This document shows, in pieces, positions 17,557 through 27,443 of a stretch of 64,000 nt of DNA (within the stretch, counting starts at the first letter, position 1; every line of letters begins with the position of its first letter). The position numbers were made by a program, and so were the translations under genes. The stretch comes from Chryseobacterium sp. JV274 (GTDB taxonomy: Bacteria; Bacteroidota; Bacteroidia; Flavobacteriales; Weeksellaceae): positions 1,364,001 to 1,428,000 of the forward strand of contig NZ_LR824569.1 in the NCBI RefSeq assembly GCF_903969135.1. The letters are read 5' to 3'. The notes under the pieces were generated by a model. The model ran no database searches and was not told the origin of the DNA. It saw nothing but the letters and a program-made list of their open reading frames with translations.

Positions 17557-17568
17557 TAATTTTTAAAA

Positions 17569-17600
17569 TAAAACAGACCTTCTTATGGAGGTCTGTTTTA
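17569..17600 (-). terminator. Terminator of the alpha-2-macroglobulin gene
   Basis: Perfect 12-bp stem TAAAACAGACCT/AGGTCTGTTTTA with an 8-base loop; T-rich on leftward reading. Confidence 0.88.
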
Positions 17601-17612
17601 ATTTATAAAAAA

Positions 17613-20600
17613 TTAAGGTTCAATATTCGCTGTTATCCCCTGATTCCAATGCTTTGCTTCCGGCATATAATAGAGATACACATTGCTTGATTTACCAGTA
17701 TAAATTCCTGCAAATTCCACTTTGAGATCCAGATTGATGGTTTTTGTTTCCTCTGCATTGAAATGTTCCCAGTAAAGTACCAGATAATTGTCAAAGATTT
17801 CATAGTAAGAAATCTGTTTTTTATCAATAAGATCTTTCAGCAAGGCATTTTGTAGGGTCAGGCCTGCAGGAATACCGATCTTCGCTATAGTCATTGGCAG
17901 CTGGCCGTTGATTTTATTTTTAACGGTAACCGTCATTCTGTTAGTCTCGCCTACTTTGGATACCGCAGATTTTAGTTTTGTTTCCATTATAACAGGAATA
18001 TCTTTACTTTCCGGGGCCTGAAGAGTATAATACTGATATTCTAATTGATAAGGCAGTCCATTTTTGGTTGGATAATGAATACTGATCTTATTTTCTCCGG
18101 CTTTATATGCTGATGAAAGACTGATATTAGGATAAGTGATTGCTTTATTGATGGTGATAACCGGTCTTTCAGCTCCATATAACTGTCCATTTTTAGAGAA
18201 AAACTCGGACAAAGCCTGTATGGCCAGCGTTGTTGCCTGGGTAGAACCGAACCCGAAATATCCATTGAAATTAATAAGCTGATCAGCAGCTTCTGCAATC
18301 TTTAACTGATTCAGTTTTTCATCTTTCTGAAGTGCCATGATATATAATGAAAGGATTTCCGCATCGGCAGACAGTCCCCATGAACCTGTAAAAGTGATTT
18401 TAGATTTTATATTTTTCGTTTCATACTGCTGGTCCAGAAGCTTTATCAGATGATCATACTCCTGTTGTTTTCCCAGATGAGCGGCAGCATTGGCAAGCAA
18501 AGCAAGCTGATAAGAATCTTTTGTGACTAAAGCTCTTTTGATCATTATAGCAAAGGTGTCTTCTATTTCATTTTTAAAACCCAGTTTGGATAAAGCATAT
18601 ACCACATACATATTTCTTGACCAGGAATATTCGGAGAAATCTTTTCTTAATTCATAGGGTTTTCTTACTTCAAATAATCCGTTTGCATTCTTTTGGGATA
18701 AAATAAATGAGGAAAGTCCCTGAATAAGCATGGCATCCGGGTTTACATATTTTTTTAAATCCGTAAATTCCAGTAACGCAAATGCAGAAAGTGCCACATC
18801 TGATTCTCCGCTGCTGAAATATCCGAAACCTCCGTCTCTGTTTTTATAACTCAGCATTTTCTGAAACCCTTTTTTCAGGTTTTTAATCACCATATTCTCC
18901 GTTGCAGTATCTATTTTTTTCTCTGATTTTAAATAATCCAGAATAAAAATGTTTGGGTAGACTGTTGAGGAAAGCTGTTCAAAGCAGCCATGAGGCTCTC
19001 TCTTCAGTTGTTCAATATCTGCAAACATCTGTAAAGCAGCGTTTTCAAATACATAATATGAGGAATACAGACTTCCGTTGATATACTCCGAAATATTGAT
19101 TCTGATATCTTCCGTTTTGTTATTGATGATAGAAAACTTATGTGGGAATCCTTTCTCTTCTACTTTAAACGGAAGAATCATCGTTTCCCTGAAGTCTCCG
19201 GATCTTAGGGTAAACTGAATATTGGAATCCACGATTTCATCGGTCTGTATTTTGACAAATAATCTTCCTGATTCCAATGGTTTCAGGGTAATTAAACTGT
19301 CAGAGCCGATTAGTTTTACATGATTGGGAACAATAACATCCATAGTTATTTTCCTTAGTTCCGAAGAATTATTTTTAATCACAACAGGAATCGTCATCTG
19401 ATCTGTTCTTGTCAGATATTGTGGAATTTTAGCATCTATTGAGATAAGGCTCTGTGCAGCATACGTAGTTTCATCATTTCCTACAAGTCCTGATGCTGCA
19501 ATACCTTCTGTCATAATTCTAAAAGTGGAGTTGGCATCCGAATTATAAAATTCCACTTTTGCTTTCCCATTTTTATCGGTTTCTACCACCGGATTCCAAT
19601 AAAGCGCTTCTCTGTAATCGAAACGGTAGGATGTATTGGTGGTTTTATATTCCGGATAAGCAAATTCTCTTGATCCTGCGTATGATATAAGTCTTCCTTG
19701 TGGTAGCGTTTCAACAGCAATATAAGATTTCGGGGTAATATCAAAATTGATCTTTGAACTGCTGTTTTTGTATGAATTTACAATCACTACTCCATTCACT
19801 GCCCTGCTTCCATAAATAGCTGTAGCGGCTGCATCTTTGAGGACGGTGATACTATTGATATCATTCGGATTTATGGTAGTATTGAAGTTTTCAACAGGAG
19901 TACCGTCTACAATGAACAATGGGTTCTTATTGGTAATGGATGCTTCTCCCCGTATTCTTATCTGTGAACTGGCTCCGGACTGTCCCGCTGGTGTAATTAT
20001 TAACCCGGCGACTTTTCCGCTAAGTAATGACGTTACATTGGGATTCTGAATTTCCATCGAAGACATTATTGTTGTAGAAGTAACCGCGGCTTTATCTCTT
20101 CTCAAACTGTATCCTAAAACCACAACTTCTTCAATCCTTTTATTCTGAATAGTATCAGTTTTTGACCGACCGGGTTTGCTCAATGTTTGGGTATTATTTT
20201 TGTTTTCTGTCTTTATTACTTCTTTTCTTTCAGCTTCTTTTACGATTTCTTCTACATCAATATTAGAAAGCTTCTGTTCCACTAAAGGGTTAATATCCAG
20301 ATTATAAGACAATATTCTGATTTTCAACTGATGTTTAGGCTGAGAAGATCTGGCTATCATTTTATATGAATTGTCTGCGTTCAGGTCTGAAAAATAAAAA
20401 CGTCCATTTTCTGCAGCGGCTTGTTTAAGAATTTTTTTATTATCCGTATTCAAAAGGAAAACATCTGCTTTCACCGGTTTTTTGTTTTCGTCTTCCACCA
20501 CTCCATAAATTGTGTTTTTCTTTTCAGGAAGGTATTTGTATTTATTGGTTTTTAAAACTTCCGGGATGAGGTCGAAATATCTGTAACCGTTTGTGAGCAT

Positions 20601-22130
20601 CACAAGATCTAAGCTTTTATCCGCTTTTTCTTCTTTTTTATCGAAATAAAACTGTGGCTTTTCAATTTTCCCTTTCAACTCAGAGTCCATCAGAAGCCAG
20701 GAAATGATATGATTCTGCTTGTCATCAGCGTATGTCCATAATTTATCATCCACTACGCTCAATCCAAGGTTGGCAGGAATAGGTCTGTTATTTTCATCAG
20801 TAGTTTCGATATCCAGAATTACTTTTTCCCGTGGCAGGTAATGTTGTTTTACAGGCTTAATTTTTATATTTAATCGATTCTCTTTATTGGTAAAAACAAT
20901 ACGTTCTGCAAGAGGGATATTATTCTCAAGAACGGTAAATCGGCAGATTCCTATCGGGAAGTCTTTTTCATCAATTTCAAATGAATTGCTGCCTTTTTTT
21001 AAAAGAATATCTTTAGTATACAATTCTTTTCCGCGGAAATTTCCCTTCAGGGTAATCTGTTTTTCCTGAGTTGAAATGATGGTGAAAATTATTTTTCTGT
21101 TTTCATTCTGAATATTTAAAACCAAACCTTCATCTTTTGCCGCCGGGAAATTGAAAGTTTGGTTTATATTTTCCGGCTTACTAACTTTTGCATAATAGGA
21201 TTCTTCCTTTTTAGGAGTAAAACGAAAGCTTCCCATCCCGAAATTGTAGGCTGAAATTTCTTTTACCTTTTCATGATTCTGATTGTAAACAGCCAGGACA
21301 GCATCTACAGGTTTTTCAAATTCATCAAGAATTTTAAAGGCTATATTTTGTTCTATTCCATTGATAAAAGTCCCTCCTTCAGGTAAAAACTTTACATCAA
21401 GATTATTCAGAACAACCGGAATATTTCTGGAAATAGATTCTGTAAATCCATCAAAATTCACTTTAATATTCAACAGTGCATCAGATGATTTCAGAACTTC
21501 AGGGAGCTTGAAAATCAATTGATTTTTACCTTCTTTATTGGTGATGAGTTTCCCTTCTGAGACAGTTTCCCCGTTGGTCATTACCGTATAATCCGCTTCA
21601 TAAAAGGGAATCGGAAGGTTGCTCAGACTTCTCATTGAAAAGTCGGCTGTTACCTCATCTCCCGGGCCATATCCTTTTTTAGGAAAATCCAGCTTCATTA
21701 ATATTCTTGGGGAAACTATTTTCTGGAGGGTAATTTCTTTCTCGAAGGTATTTTTTCCTTCTTCATTCTGCATCCAGTTGGTAAAGGCTCTGATCTTATA
21801 AATTCCGCCTTTCATGTCTTCATCAAAATAGAAATACCCCTGGGCATATCCATTGGTAATTTCATATTTCATTTTTTTCAAAACGCTTCCTGCGGGATCA
21901 ATAATTTCAAAATTAACAATTCTACTGTCTTCCACCGGAAGATTGTTTTTTCCTTTTACAACGTATATTTTAAAATACATTCCCTCACCAGGTTTATAAA
22001 AAACATGGTTGGTCTGAATGTACGTTTTTTCCTTTTCAAAGTCCTGAAATGAATGCTGTGCTTTCAAAGAAAAGGTTGAAAAGAATAAGCTCAGCAAGAT
22101 GATATAGGGTGATATAAACTTGAAATTCAT
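17613..22130 (-). CDS. Alpha-2-macroglobulin family protein with embedded TonB plug
   Basis: 1505 residues. Signal peptide about 1-25. MG-type beta-sandwich domains (MG2 from about 45: KTYIQTNHVFYKPGEGMYFK) run to about 530. A carboxypeptidase-regulatory-like domain follows (about 540-600: YGVVEDENKKPVKADVFLL), then a SusC-type TonB plug (about 665-790: IEEVVVLGYS, IRIRGEASI, NPLFIVDG, ATAIYGSRAVNGVVIV). After this comes the A2M domain and a thioester motif GCFEQ (Cys about 1048) with the following alpha-barrel. A2Ms trap proteases by a reactive thioester. The gene starts 3 bases after the stop of a plugless TonB barrel, so the plug may close that barrel. No lipobox Cys in the signal peptide. 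Confidence 0.9.
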   Translation of the reverse strand: MNFKFISPYIILLSLFFSTFSLKAQHSFQDFEKEKTYIQTNHVFYKPGEGMYFKIYVVKGKNNLPVEDSRIVNFEIIDPAGSVLKKMKYEITNGYAQGYFYFDEDMKGGIYKIRAFTNWMQNEEGKNTFEKEITLQKIVSPRILMKLDFPKKGYGPGDEVTADFSMRSLSNLPIPFYEADYTVMTNGETVSEGKLITNKEGKNQLIFKLPEVLKSSDALLNIKVNFDGFTESISRNIPVVLNNLDVKFLPEGGTFINGIEQNIAFKILDEFEKPVDAVLAVYNQNHEKVKEISAYNFGMGSFRFTPKKEESYYAKVSKPENINQTFNFPAAKDEGLVLNIQNENRKIIFTIISTQEKQITLKGNFRGKELYTKDILLKKGSNSFEIDEKDFPIGICRFTVLENNIPLAERIVFTNKENRLNIKIKPVKQHYLPREKVILDIETTDENNRPIPANLGLSVVDDKLWTYADDKQNHIISWLLMDSELKGKIEKPQFYFDKKEEKADKSLDLVMLTNGYRYFDLIPEVLKTNKYKYLPEKKNTIYGVVEDENKKPVKADVFLLNTDNKKILKQAAAENGRFYFSDLNADNSYKMIARSSQPKHQLKIRILSYNLDINPLVEQKLSNIDVEEIVKEAERKEVIKTENKNNTQTLSKPGRSKTDTIQNKRIEEVVVLGYSLRRDKAAVTSTTIMSSMEIQNPNVTSLLSGKVAGLIITPAGQSGASSQIRIRGEASITNKNPLFIVDGTPVENFNTTINPNDINSITVLKDAAATAIYGSRAVNGVVIVNSYKNSSSKINFDITPKSYIAVETLPQGRLISYAGSREFAYPEYKTTNTSYRFDYREALYWNPVVETDKNGKAKVEFYNSDANSTFRIMTEGIAASGLVGNDETTYAAQSLISIDAKIPQYLTRTDQMTIPVVIKNNSSELRKITMDVIVPNHVKLIGSDSLITLKPLESGRLFVKIQTDEIVDSNIQFTLRSGDFRETMILPFKVEEKGFPHKFSIINNKTEDIRINISEYINGSLYSSYYVFENAALQMFADIEQLKREPHGCFEQLSSTVYPNIFILDYLKSEKKIDTATENMVIKNLKKGFQKMLSYKNRDGGFGYFSSGESDVALSAFALLEFTDLKKYVNPDAMLIQGLSSFILSQKNANGLFEVRKPYELRKDFSEYSWSRNMYVVYALSKLGFKNEIEDTFAIMIKRALVTKDSYQLALLANAAAHLGKQQEYDHLIKLLDQQYETKNIKSKITFTGSWGLSADAEILSLYIMALQKDEKLNQLKIAEAADQLINFNGYFGFGSTQATTLAIQALSEFFSKNGQLYGAERPVITINKAITYPNISLSSAYKAGENKISIHYPTKNGLPYQLEYQYYTLQAPESKDIPVIMETKLKSAVSKVGETNRMTVTVKNKINGQLPMTIAKIGIPAGLTLQNALLKDLIDKKQISYYEIFDNYLVLYWEHFNAEETKTINLDLKVEFAGIYTGKSSNVYLYYMPEAKHWNQGITANIEP

Positions 22131-22133
22131 GGG

Positions 22134-24902
22134 TTAAAATTTGAGTGAAACAATACATCCAAATGTTTTAAAAGAGGGAAGGTTGAAAAAATCAAGTCCT
22201 CTTCCGTTATCCATATCATAAAAATTCTGATTGGGATCTGCTCCTTTACTGGCCTGCCAAAGCATTAGATTATTCACATAAAAAGTAAGTTTAAGATTCT
22301 GTTTTCCATAGTTGATTGGAAAACTGGAAGACAGTGAAATATTGCTGATTCTTATATAATCTGCCTTTTGAATATAGTTTTCTGCCACGCCAAGGTAACC
22401 ATATCTGGACCACCGGTTTTCCTGTACATTCAGGTTGGGATCATAGAAATCTACAGGAATCTGGTTTCCTGTTCCATTGGCCTGCACGCCCTGAAAAACA
22501 TAGTTTTTGATATTTCTGTCTTCTCCCGATTCAGAAGAACGGCCATAATAGTCAAGAACTGCCTGTGTTCCATTCCAGAGCTGTCCGCCTTTTTTCCATT
22601 CCCAATTGATATCTAAGGAAAAGTTTTTATAGGCAAAACTATGGGTAAATTTCATCACGAAATCTGGTGGAGGATCTGCGATAATTTTCATTCCTTCTGC
22701 TTTTTTGGGGAATCCAGACTCATCAATAATCAATTGCCCGTCAGCATTTCTTTCAAAATAGCTTCCCATGACAGCACCCAAAACCTGTCCTTCAGTAAGG
22801 GTTTTATAAATGTCTTTAAATCCTGAAACAGCCAGATTCTGATATCCGGGAGAGATACGGTCTACAATATCTTTATATTTGAAAAATGAGACTTTATGGG
22901 TTGTAAATATATCGTACCCAAGGCGAAGCCTGTCATAGGTAAAACTGAATTCATATCCACTGTATGTATGGTCAGCTATGTTCTTTAATTTCAGTTGATT
23001 ATTTTCAAAAACAGGAAATATATCATTTATATTCTTTCTGTTGAAATATTCTCCTTCCAAACTTACATTATAACCAAAGTTAAACCTAGTTCCCACTTTC
23101 CATTCTCTGGTATTGATATTGGATAAACCTCTGAAGCTTTCCACTTCCTGTACCGGGAAATATTGATTGTAGTTTTTTGCATTCAATAAAGTGGTGGCAT
23201 AAGAAGCGTATGATCTTGTAATTTCCGGCTCTGAGCTTAGCTGTGTGTAACTTCCCAGTACTTTAAAACTGTAATTATACCAATCGAAAATGTTATTAAA
23301 TTTCACATAGAAATTAGCTTTGGGAAGCCAATAGTTATTTTTAAGCGATGTATTCGAGATGTAAAATGAATTTCCAAGATTTAAACCTGCTTCAAAATCA
23401 TAATCCCGGATATCCATATTATAATTAAAAATATGATCCTGCGAAGTTCTCTGATAGAGGTATTTCTGATTGATAAAACTGTTATAAACATCCGATTTTT
23501 TATCATTTAAAATAAAATTCAGGCTGAAAATATTTTTAAAATTATAATCTCCCAATGTATAGGAACCCAGTATATTGGAATGGTATGAACTGCTGTTTTG
23601 AGTTCTTTCATTCAATACTCCATTGCTAAAACCATAAGCAGAAGGTTTGTACTGATCAAAATTCCAGATGTTGTTACTTTCATAGGACTGGCTGATATTC
23701 AGTTTAAGATGATCCCAGTCTTTTATTATATTAAGGCTAAACCATCTTTCGCGGTTCTGATAACTATATTTGCTTTCCTGCTCAAAAAGGAATAAGGGAT
23801 TGTCAGCATATTTGCTGTAACTTCTCTGAAAACCATTGTTTAGGAAAGTATGTTGTTCATTTGAAAAAGAAACGGGTGTTAACAATGAATTCTGATAAGC
23901 TTTGTTGAACAGCCCTATCCTATTGGTATTGGTGGCTTTATCTTCTTCGTAATTAAAAGCAAGATTAATGGAATATCCACTTAGTTCCGTATTAAGCTTG
24001 GCTTTAAAGGAATTGGCAATATCAAACTGATCGATAAAATACATTTGGTTTTTCTGCTGGCCAAGGTTCAATGACAAACGGATTTTTTCATTGTACCCAT
24101 CTTTTATAAAAGCATTTACGTTCAACTGATTGTTGTATCCTACTGTTGTTTTAAAAATATTGTTGTCATATTTCTGCGCGCGCTGAAGACCATCAACCCA
24201 GGGGATTAATTTTCCATTCTGATCATATTCATAAGGTAATCCATTAAATCCTAATGTAGAAATATCGGGTCCGAAACTGAACATCTCATTGGTTTCAGGT
24301 CCTTTCCAGACAAGACTTCCGTTTTCTGATCTTCCCTGTACATATTTGCTTTGAGTTCCCGGAATAGCATTCCTGTTTTTAATATCTAATGATGTGGTAA
24401 AACTTCCGTTAAAAAGTAATGTTTTCCGATTGAGTCTTTTTACAATATAAACACTATCATTCCTTTGCTTTAATCTTCTTATCTGATCAAAATAAGAGTG
24501 TGATCTTTTACTTAAACGGGTCTTTGTTTTTTCAATACTGAAATCATCTTTAATTTCCTTTGAAACCAAACTGTCATATGTTTTACTGTAAATATTTTCT
24601 ACATTTTTATTGCCTGTCTGGCTTTCCAGAATGACTTTTAATTCCCTGAGCTCATAGGTAGAAATAACATGAGTATTCTTGCCTTGATTCCAAACGAGTG
24701 TGTCATAAGGTTTGGCAGCAATGATTGCAAATCCTTCCTCATCGGTCAGTTCATAAATACCACTGTTTTTATTATGAATCTTTAAAAAATTCTGTGTTTT
24801 GTCTTTAGGTGTTAAAAATTTTCCGGAATAGTATAATTGTGAATTTTGTGCCTGTAATACAGTAATGGTAAATGGCAGTAACAGCAGATAATTCTTTTTC
24901 AT
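22134..24902 (-). CDS. SusC/RagA-like outer-membrane barrel lacking the plug domain
   Basis: 922 residues. Signal peptide 1-19 (ending VLQA). A short N-terminal beta domain (about 20-90) follows. At about 170 the sequence enters alternating, Tyr/Asn-rich beta strands that run to a C-terminal Phe (TFGCIVSLKF), as in SusC-type barrels (SRYGYLGVAENYIQKADYIR and ISNISLSSSFP are typical). The 120-residue plug (IRIRG, PLYVVDG, AIYGSRGANGV) normally found before the barrel is absent. Such plugs are present instead in the genes on either side. Tightly coupled (3 bases) to the A2M gene. Substrate unknown. Confidence 0.85.
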   Translation of the reverse strand: MKKNYLLLLPFTITVLQAQNSQLYYSGKFLTPKDKTQNFLKIHNKNSGIYELTDEEGFAIIAAKPYDTLVWNQGKNTHVISTYELRELKVILESQTGNKNVENIYSKTYDSLVSKEIKDDFSIEKTKTRLSKRSHSYFDQIRRLKQRNDSVYIVKRLNRKTLLFNGSFTTSLDIKNRNAIPGTQSKYVQGRSENGSLVWKGPETNEMFSFGPDISTLGFNGLPYEYDQNGKLIPWVDGLQRAQKYDNNIFKTTVGYNNQLNVNAFIKDGYNEKIRLSLNLGQQKNQMYFIDQFDIANSFKAKLNTELSGYSINLAFNYEEDKATNTNRIGLFNKAYQNSLLTPVSFSNEQHTFLNNGFQRSYSKYADNPLFLFEQESKYSYQNRERWFSLNIIKDWDHLKLNISQSYESNNIWNFDQYKPSAYGFSNGVLNERTQNSSSYHSNILGSYTLGDYNFKNIFSLNFILNDKKSDVYNSFINQKYLYQRTSQDHIFNYNMDIRDYDFEAGLNLGNSFYISNTSLKNNYWLPKANFYVKFNNIFDWYNYSFKVLGSYTQLSSEPEITRSYASYATTLLNAKNYNQYFPVQEVESFRGLSNINTREWKVGTRFNFGYNVSLEGEYFNRKNINDIFPVFENNQLKLKNIADHTYSGYEFSFTYDRLRLGYDIFTTHKVSFFKYKDIVDRISPGYQNLAVSGFKDIYKTLTEGQVLGAVMGSYFERNADGQLIIDESGFPKKAEGMKIIADPPPDFVMKFTHSFAYKNFSLDINWEWKKGGQLWNGTQAVLDYYGRSSESGEDRNIKNYVFQGVQANGTGNQIPVDFYDPNLNVQENRWSRYGYLGVAENYIQKADYIRISNISLSSSFPINYGKQNLKLTFYVNNLMLWQASKGADPNQNFYDMDNGRGLDFFNLPSFKTFGCIVSLKF

Positions 24903-24928
24903 CAGTTATTAGTATGCTTAAAAATATA

Positions 24929-24960
24929 AAAAAAGAAATTTCCGGGGAAATTTCTTTTTT
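24929..24960 (-). terminator. Terminator between the vWA gene and the barrel gene
   Basis: A GAAATTTCC/GGAAATTTC stem flanked by A6 and T6 runs, just after the vWA stop. It splits the locus into sigma-vWA and barrel-A2M transcripts, though read-through is possible. Confidence 0.75.
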
Positions 24961-24965
24961 ACAAA

Positions 24966-27431
24966 TTATTTTTTAATTGTTTTATAACTTTCTATCAATC
25001 TTATAAACTCTGAACGATAGCCTTCTTCATCTTTATTTTTGCCTTGCTGGGCCAGATTTTCAATCTCTGAAAGATCTTTTTTGGTAATCAGTTCAGAATT
25101 TCTTAGTACCAATCCAAACCATGCTACTGAAGAAGCAAATTTAAAATCCGGACTGGCAGAAGATATTCTGTTATCAACGTTTTTAACAATCTGGCTGATT
25201 TCACGGCTGGTATCTCCATCAGGCTTTTTATAACGGAATTTTATTGTAGCCAGTTCATCTCCAAATTCTTTCGATGAGGTATTATGAGTATATTTCAGAT
25301 CACTGTCTTTAGGAGTAAAGTCTGATTTTACATCTGTCGGAATCACTTCATACAAAGCCGTAACAGTATGTCCGCTTCCCAATTCTCCGGCATCTATTTT
25401 ATCATTTACAAAGTCTTCATTTTTCAATTTTCTGTTTTCATAACCAATCAGGCGGTATGATTTTACGTATTCAGGATTAAATTCAATCTGGATCTTTACA
25501 TCTTTGGCTATGGCGTACATACTTCCTGCAAATTCTTTTCCCAGAAACTTATTCGCCTCCTGCATATTATCAATATAGGCGTAATTCCCATTTCCTTTAT
25601 CTGCAAGAGTTTCCAGAGTATTGTCTTTATAATTACCCATTCCAAAACCTAAACATGTTAAAAAGACTCCTGATTTTCTTTTATCTTCAATCAACGTTTT
25701 AAGATCTGAAGTTGAAGACATTCCTACGTTGAAATCCCCGTCTGTTGCAATAATAACACGATTGTTACCGTCCTTCACAAAGTTTTCCTGTGCCAGTTTA
25801 TAGGCCAGTTCAATTCCTGCTCCTCCTGCGGTACTTCCTCCTGCCTGAAGATGATCCAAAGCTTCTATAATCTTATGTTTTTCCCCTGCTGACGTAGGGG
25901 GCAGAACCATTCCTGCACTTCCTGCATATACTACAATTCCCACTTTATCTTTGGGTCTGAGCTGATTCAGCAGAACTTTAAAGGAAGACTTCAACAGGGG
26001 CAATTTGTTATCCGCATCCATTGAACCTGAAACATCAATAAGAAAAACAAGGTTTGATGCTGGCAGATGATCCATGGGGATATTTTTTCCCTGAAGTCCT
26101 ATTTTAAGTAATTTATGCTTTGGATTCCATGGCGAATCATTGTATTCGGTATTTATTGAGAAAGGCTCTCCATTTTTAGGCTGTGGATAGTCATATTTAA
26201 AATAATTAACCATTTCTTCTATTCTTACTGCATTTCCATCAACTCCCTGTCCGTTATTGATCATCCTTCTTACGTTCGAATAAGAGGCATTATCAACATC
26301 AATAGAAAACGTAGATAAAGGCTGACTGCGGGTGAGCTCAAAAGGATTTTCAACAAAGGCATCATAGCTCTCATTATTTTGAGTAACTGGTGAAATCTGT
26401 TGTTGTTTATTAATTTCTTCCTGAAGTTTCTTCAACTTTTTTCTTTCCCTTCTTGAAAGGTCTTTGGTTATTACCACAATTACTCCATTTACCCCCTTAC
26501 TTCCATAAATTGCTGTAGCAGAACTGCCCTTCAGAATCTGCATGCTGTCAATTTTGTTAGGATCTAAATTTCTGAAGTCATCAGCTTTTGTCAATATTCC
26601 GTTAACTACGTATAAAGGGTTATTTTCTGGTGAAACAGAAGCTGCTCCTCTGATCAGGATCGGGTTATTGTTACTAAGAAATCCTTGATTAATGCTGTTA
26701 ACTACATTTTTATTACCCGATGAAGTGCTTATCTGCAAGCCCTGAGCACTTCCCTGTAATGATGAATAAGTGGTGGACTGTGGTAGATTACTGACAGAAC
26801 TACTTGTTATTGTACTGGATGTTGTTGCATAATTTCTTTTAACTGCCTTTGAATATCCCATTACTACAACCTCTTCAATACTTTTAGTCTGATTGGTATC
26901 TTTTCGCTGGCCGGTAGGAATATAATTTGTATTTCTATCAGCATATACATTTTGTTCTCTTTCCATACGGTACTCAGAGATTACCGGTTGATAGATATGA
27001 TCTGAAGGTACTGGAAGTGGCAAAGGCGGAAGTGGCGGAACTTTCACAGAGTATTTAATAGGTTCCGGATTGACAGCCAGATTTTCTGCAGGTTTAATAA
27101 TCTTTTTTTCTTTTTGAATATTATTCTTTATAGTACTATCTATTTTTGAAATATCTGTCTTTGTAACCGGACCTCTTAAAGTTGTATTCTCTGCGATTAC
27201 AGGTTCTGCAGTCTCTTTATTATTCATAAAGTAAAAAGCTCCCAAACCAATTATCAAACTTGCGGCAATACCATATGGCAGCCAAATAGGAATTGTTCTC
27301 TTTTTTTCTTCTTTTTTATCTAATTTCTCTTCAATTTTCCCCCATACTTTTTCAAAACCAGGAAAAACAGTTGGCTCTTCTGAAAGCTTGGATGCTTCAT
27401 TGAATTGTTGATCTATATGATTATTTTCCAT
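24966..27431 (-). CDS. YfbK-type vWA protein with anti-sigma-like N-terminus and TonB plug
   Basis: 821 residues. A cytoplasmic N-terminus (1-48) precedes one membrane helix (49-69, IWLPYGIAASLIIGLGAFYF), the layout of an anti-sigma factor. A Pro-rich periplasmic linker (PPLPPLPLPVP) leads to a SusC-type plug (about 190-315: IEEVVVMGYS, ILIRGAASV, NPLYVVNG, ATAIYGSKGVNGVIVV). A von Willebrand A domain with an intact MIDAS (DVSGSMD about 467; GGSTAGG; ATDGDFN) and the C-terminal domain seen in YfbK proteins complete it. The start is 12 bases after the ECF sigma gene, so the pair is probably one transcript and the N-terminus may hold the sigma factor. Confidence 0.9.
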   Translation of the reverse strand: MENNHIDQQFNEASKLSEEPTVFPGFEKVWGKIEEKLDKKEEKKRTIPIWLPYGIAASLIIGLGAFYFMNNKETAEPVIAENTTLRGPVTKTDISKIDSTIKNNIQKEKKIIKPAENLAVNPEPIKYSVKVPPLPPLPLPVPSDHIYQPVISEYRMEREQNVYADRNTNYIPTGQRKDTNQTKSIEEVVVMGYSKAVKRNYATTSSTITSSSVSNLPQSTTYSSLQGSAQGLQISTSSGNKNVVNSINQGFLSNNNPILIRGAASVSPENNPLYVVNGILTKADDFRNLDPNKIDSMQILKGSSATAIYGSKGVNGVIVVITKDLSRRERKKLKKLQEEINKQQQISPVTQNNESYDAFVENPFELTRSQPLSTFSIDVDNASYSNVRRMINNGQGVDGNAVRIEEMVNYFKYDYPQPKNGEPFSINTEYNDSPWNPKHKLLKIGLQGKNIPMDHLPASNLVFLIDVSGSMDADNKLPLLKSSFKVLLNQLRPKDKVGIVVYAGSAGMVLPPTSAGEKHKIIEALDHLQAGGSTAGGAGIELAYKLAQENFVKDGNNRVIIATDGDFNVGMSSTSDLKTLIEDKRKSGVFLTCLGFGMGNYKDNTLETLADKGNGNYAYIDNMQEANKFLGKEFAGSMYAIAKDVKIQIEFNPEYVKSYRLIGYENRKLKNEDFVNDKIDAGELGSGHTVTALYEVIPTDVKSDFTPKDSDLKYTHNTSSKEFGDELATIKFRYKKPDGDTSREISQIVKNVDNRISSASPDFKFASSVAWFGLVLRNSELITKKDLSEIENLAQQGKNKDEEGYRSEFIRLIESYKTIKK

Positions 27432-27443
27432 TATTGTAAAAGT

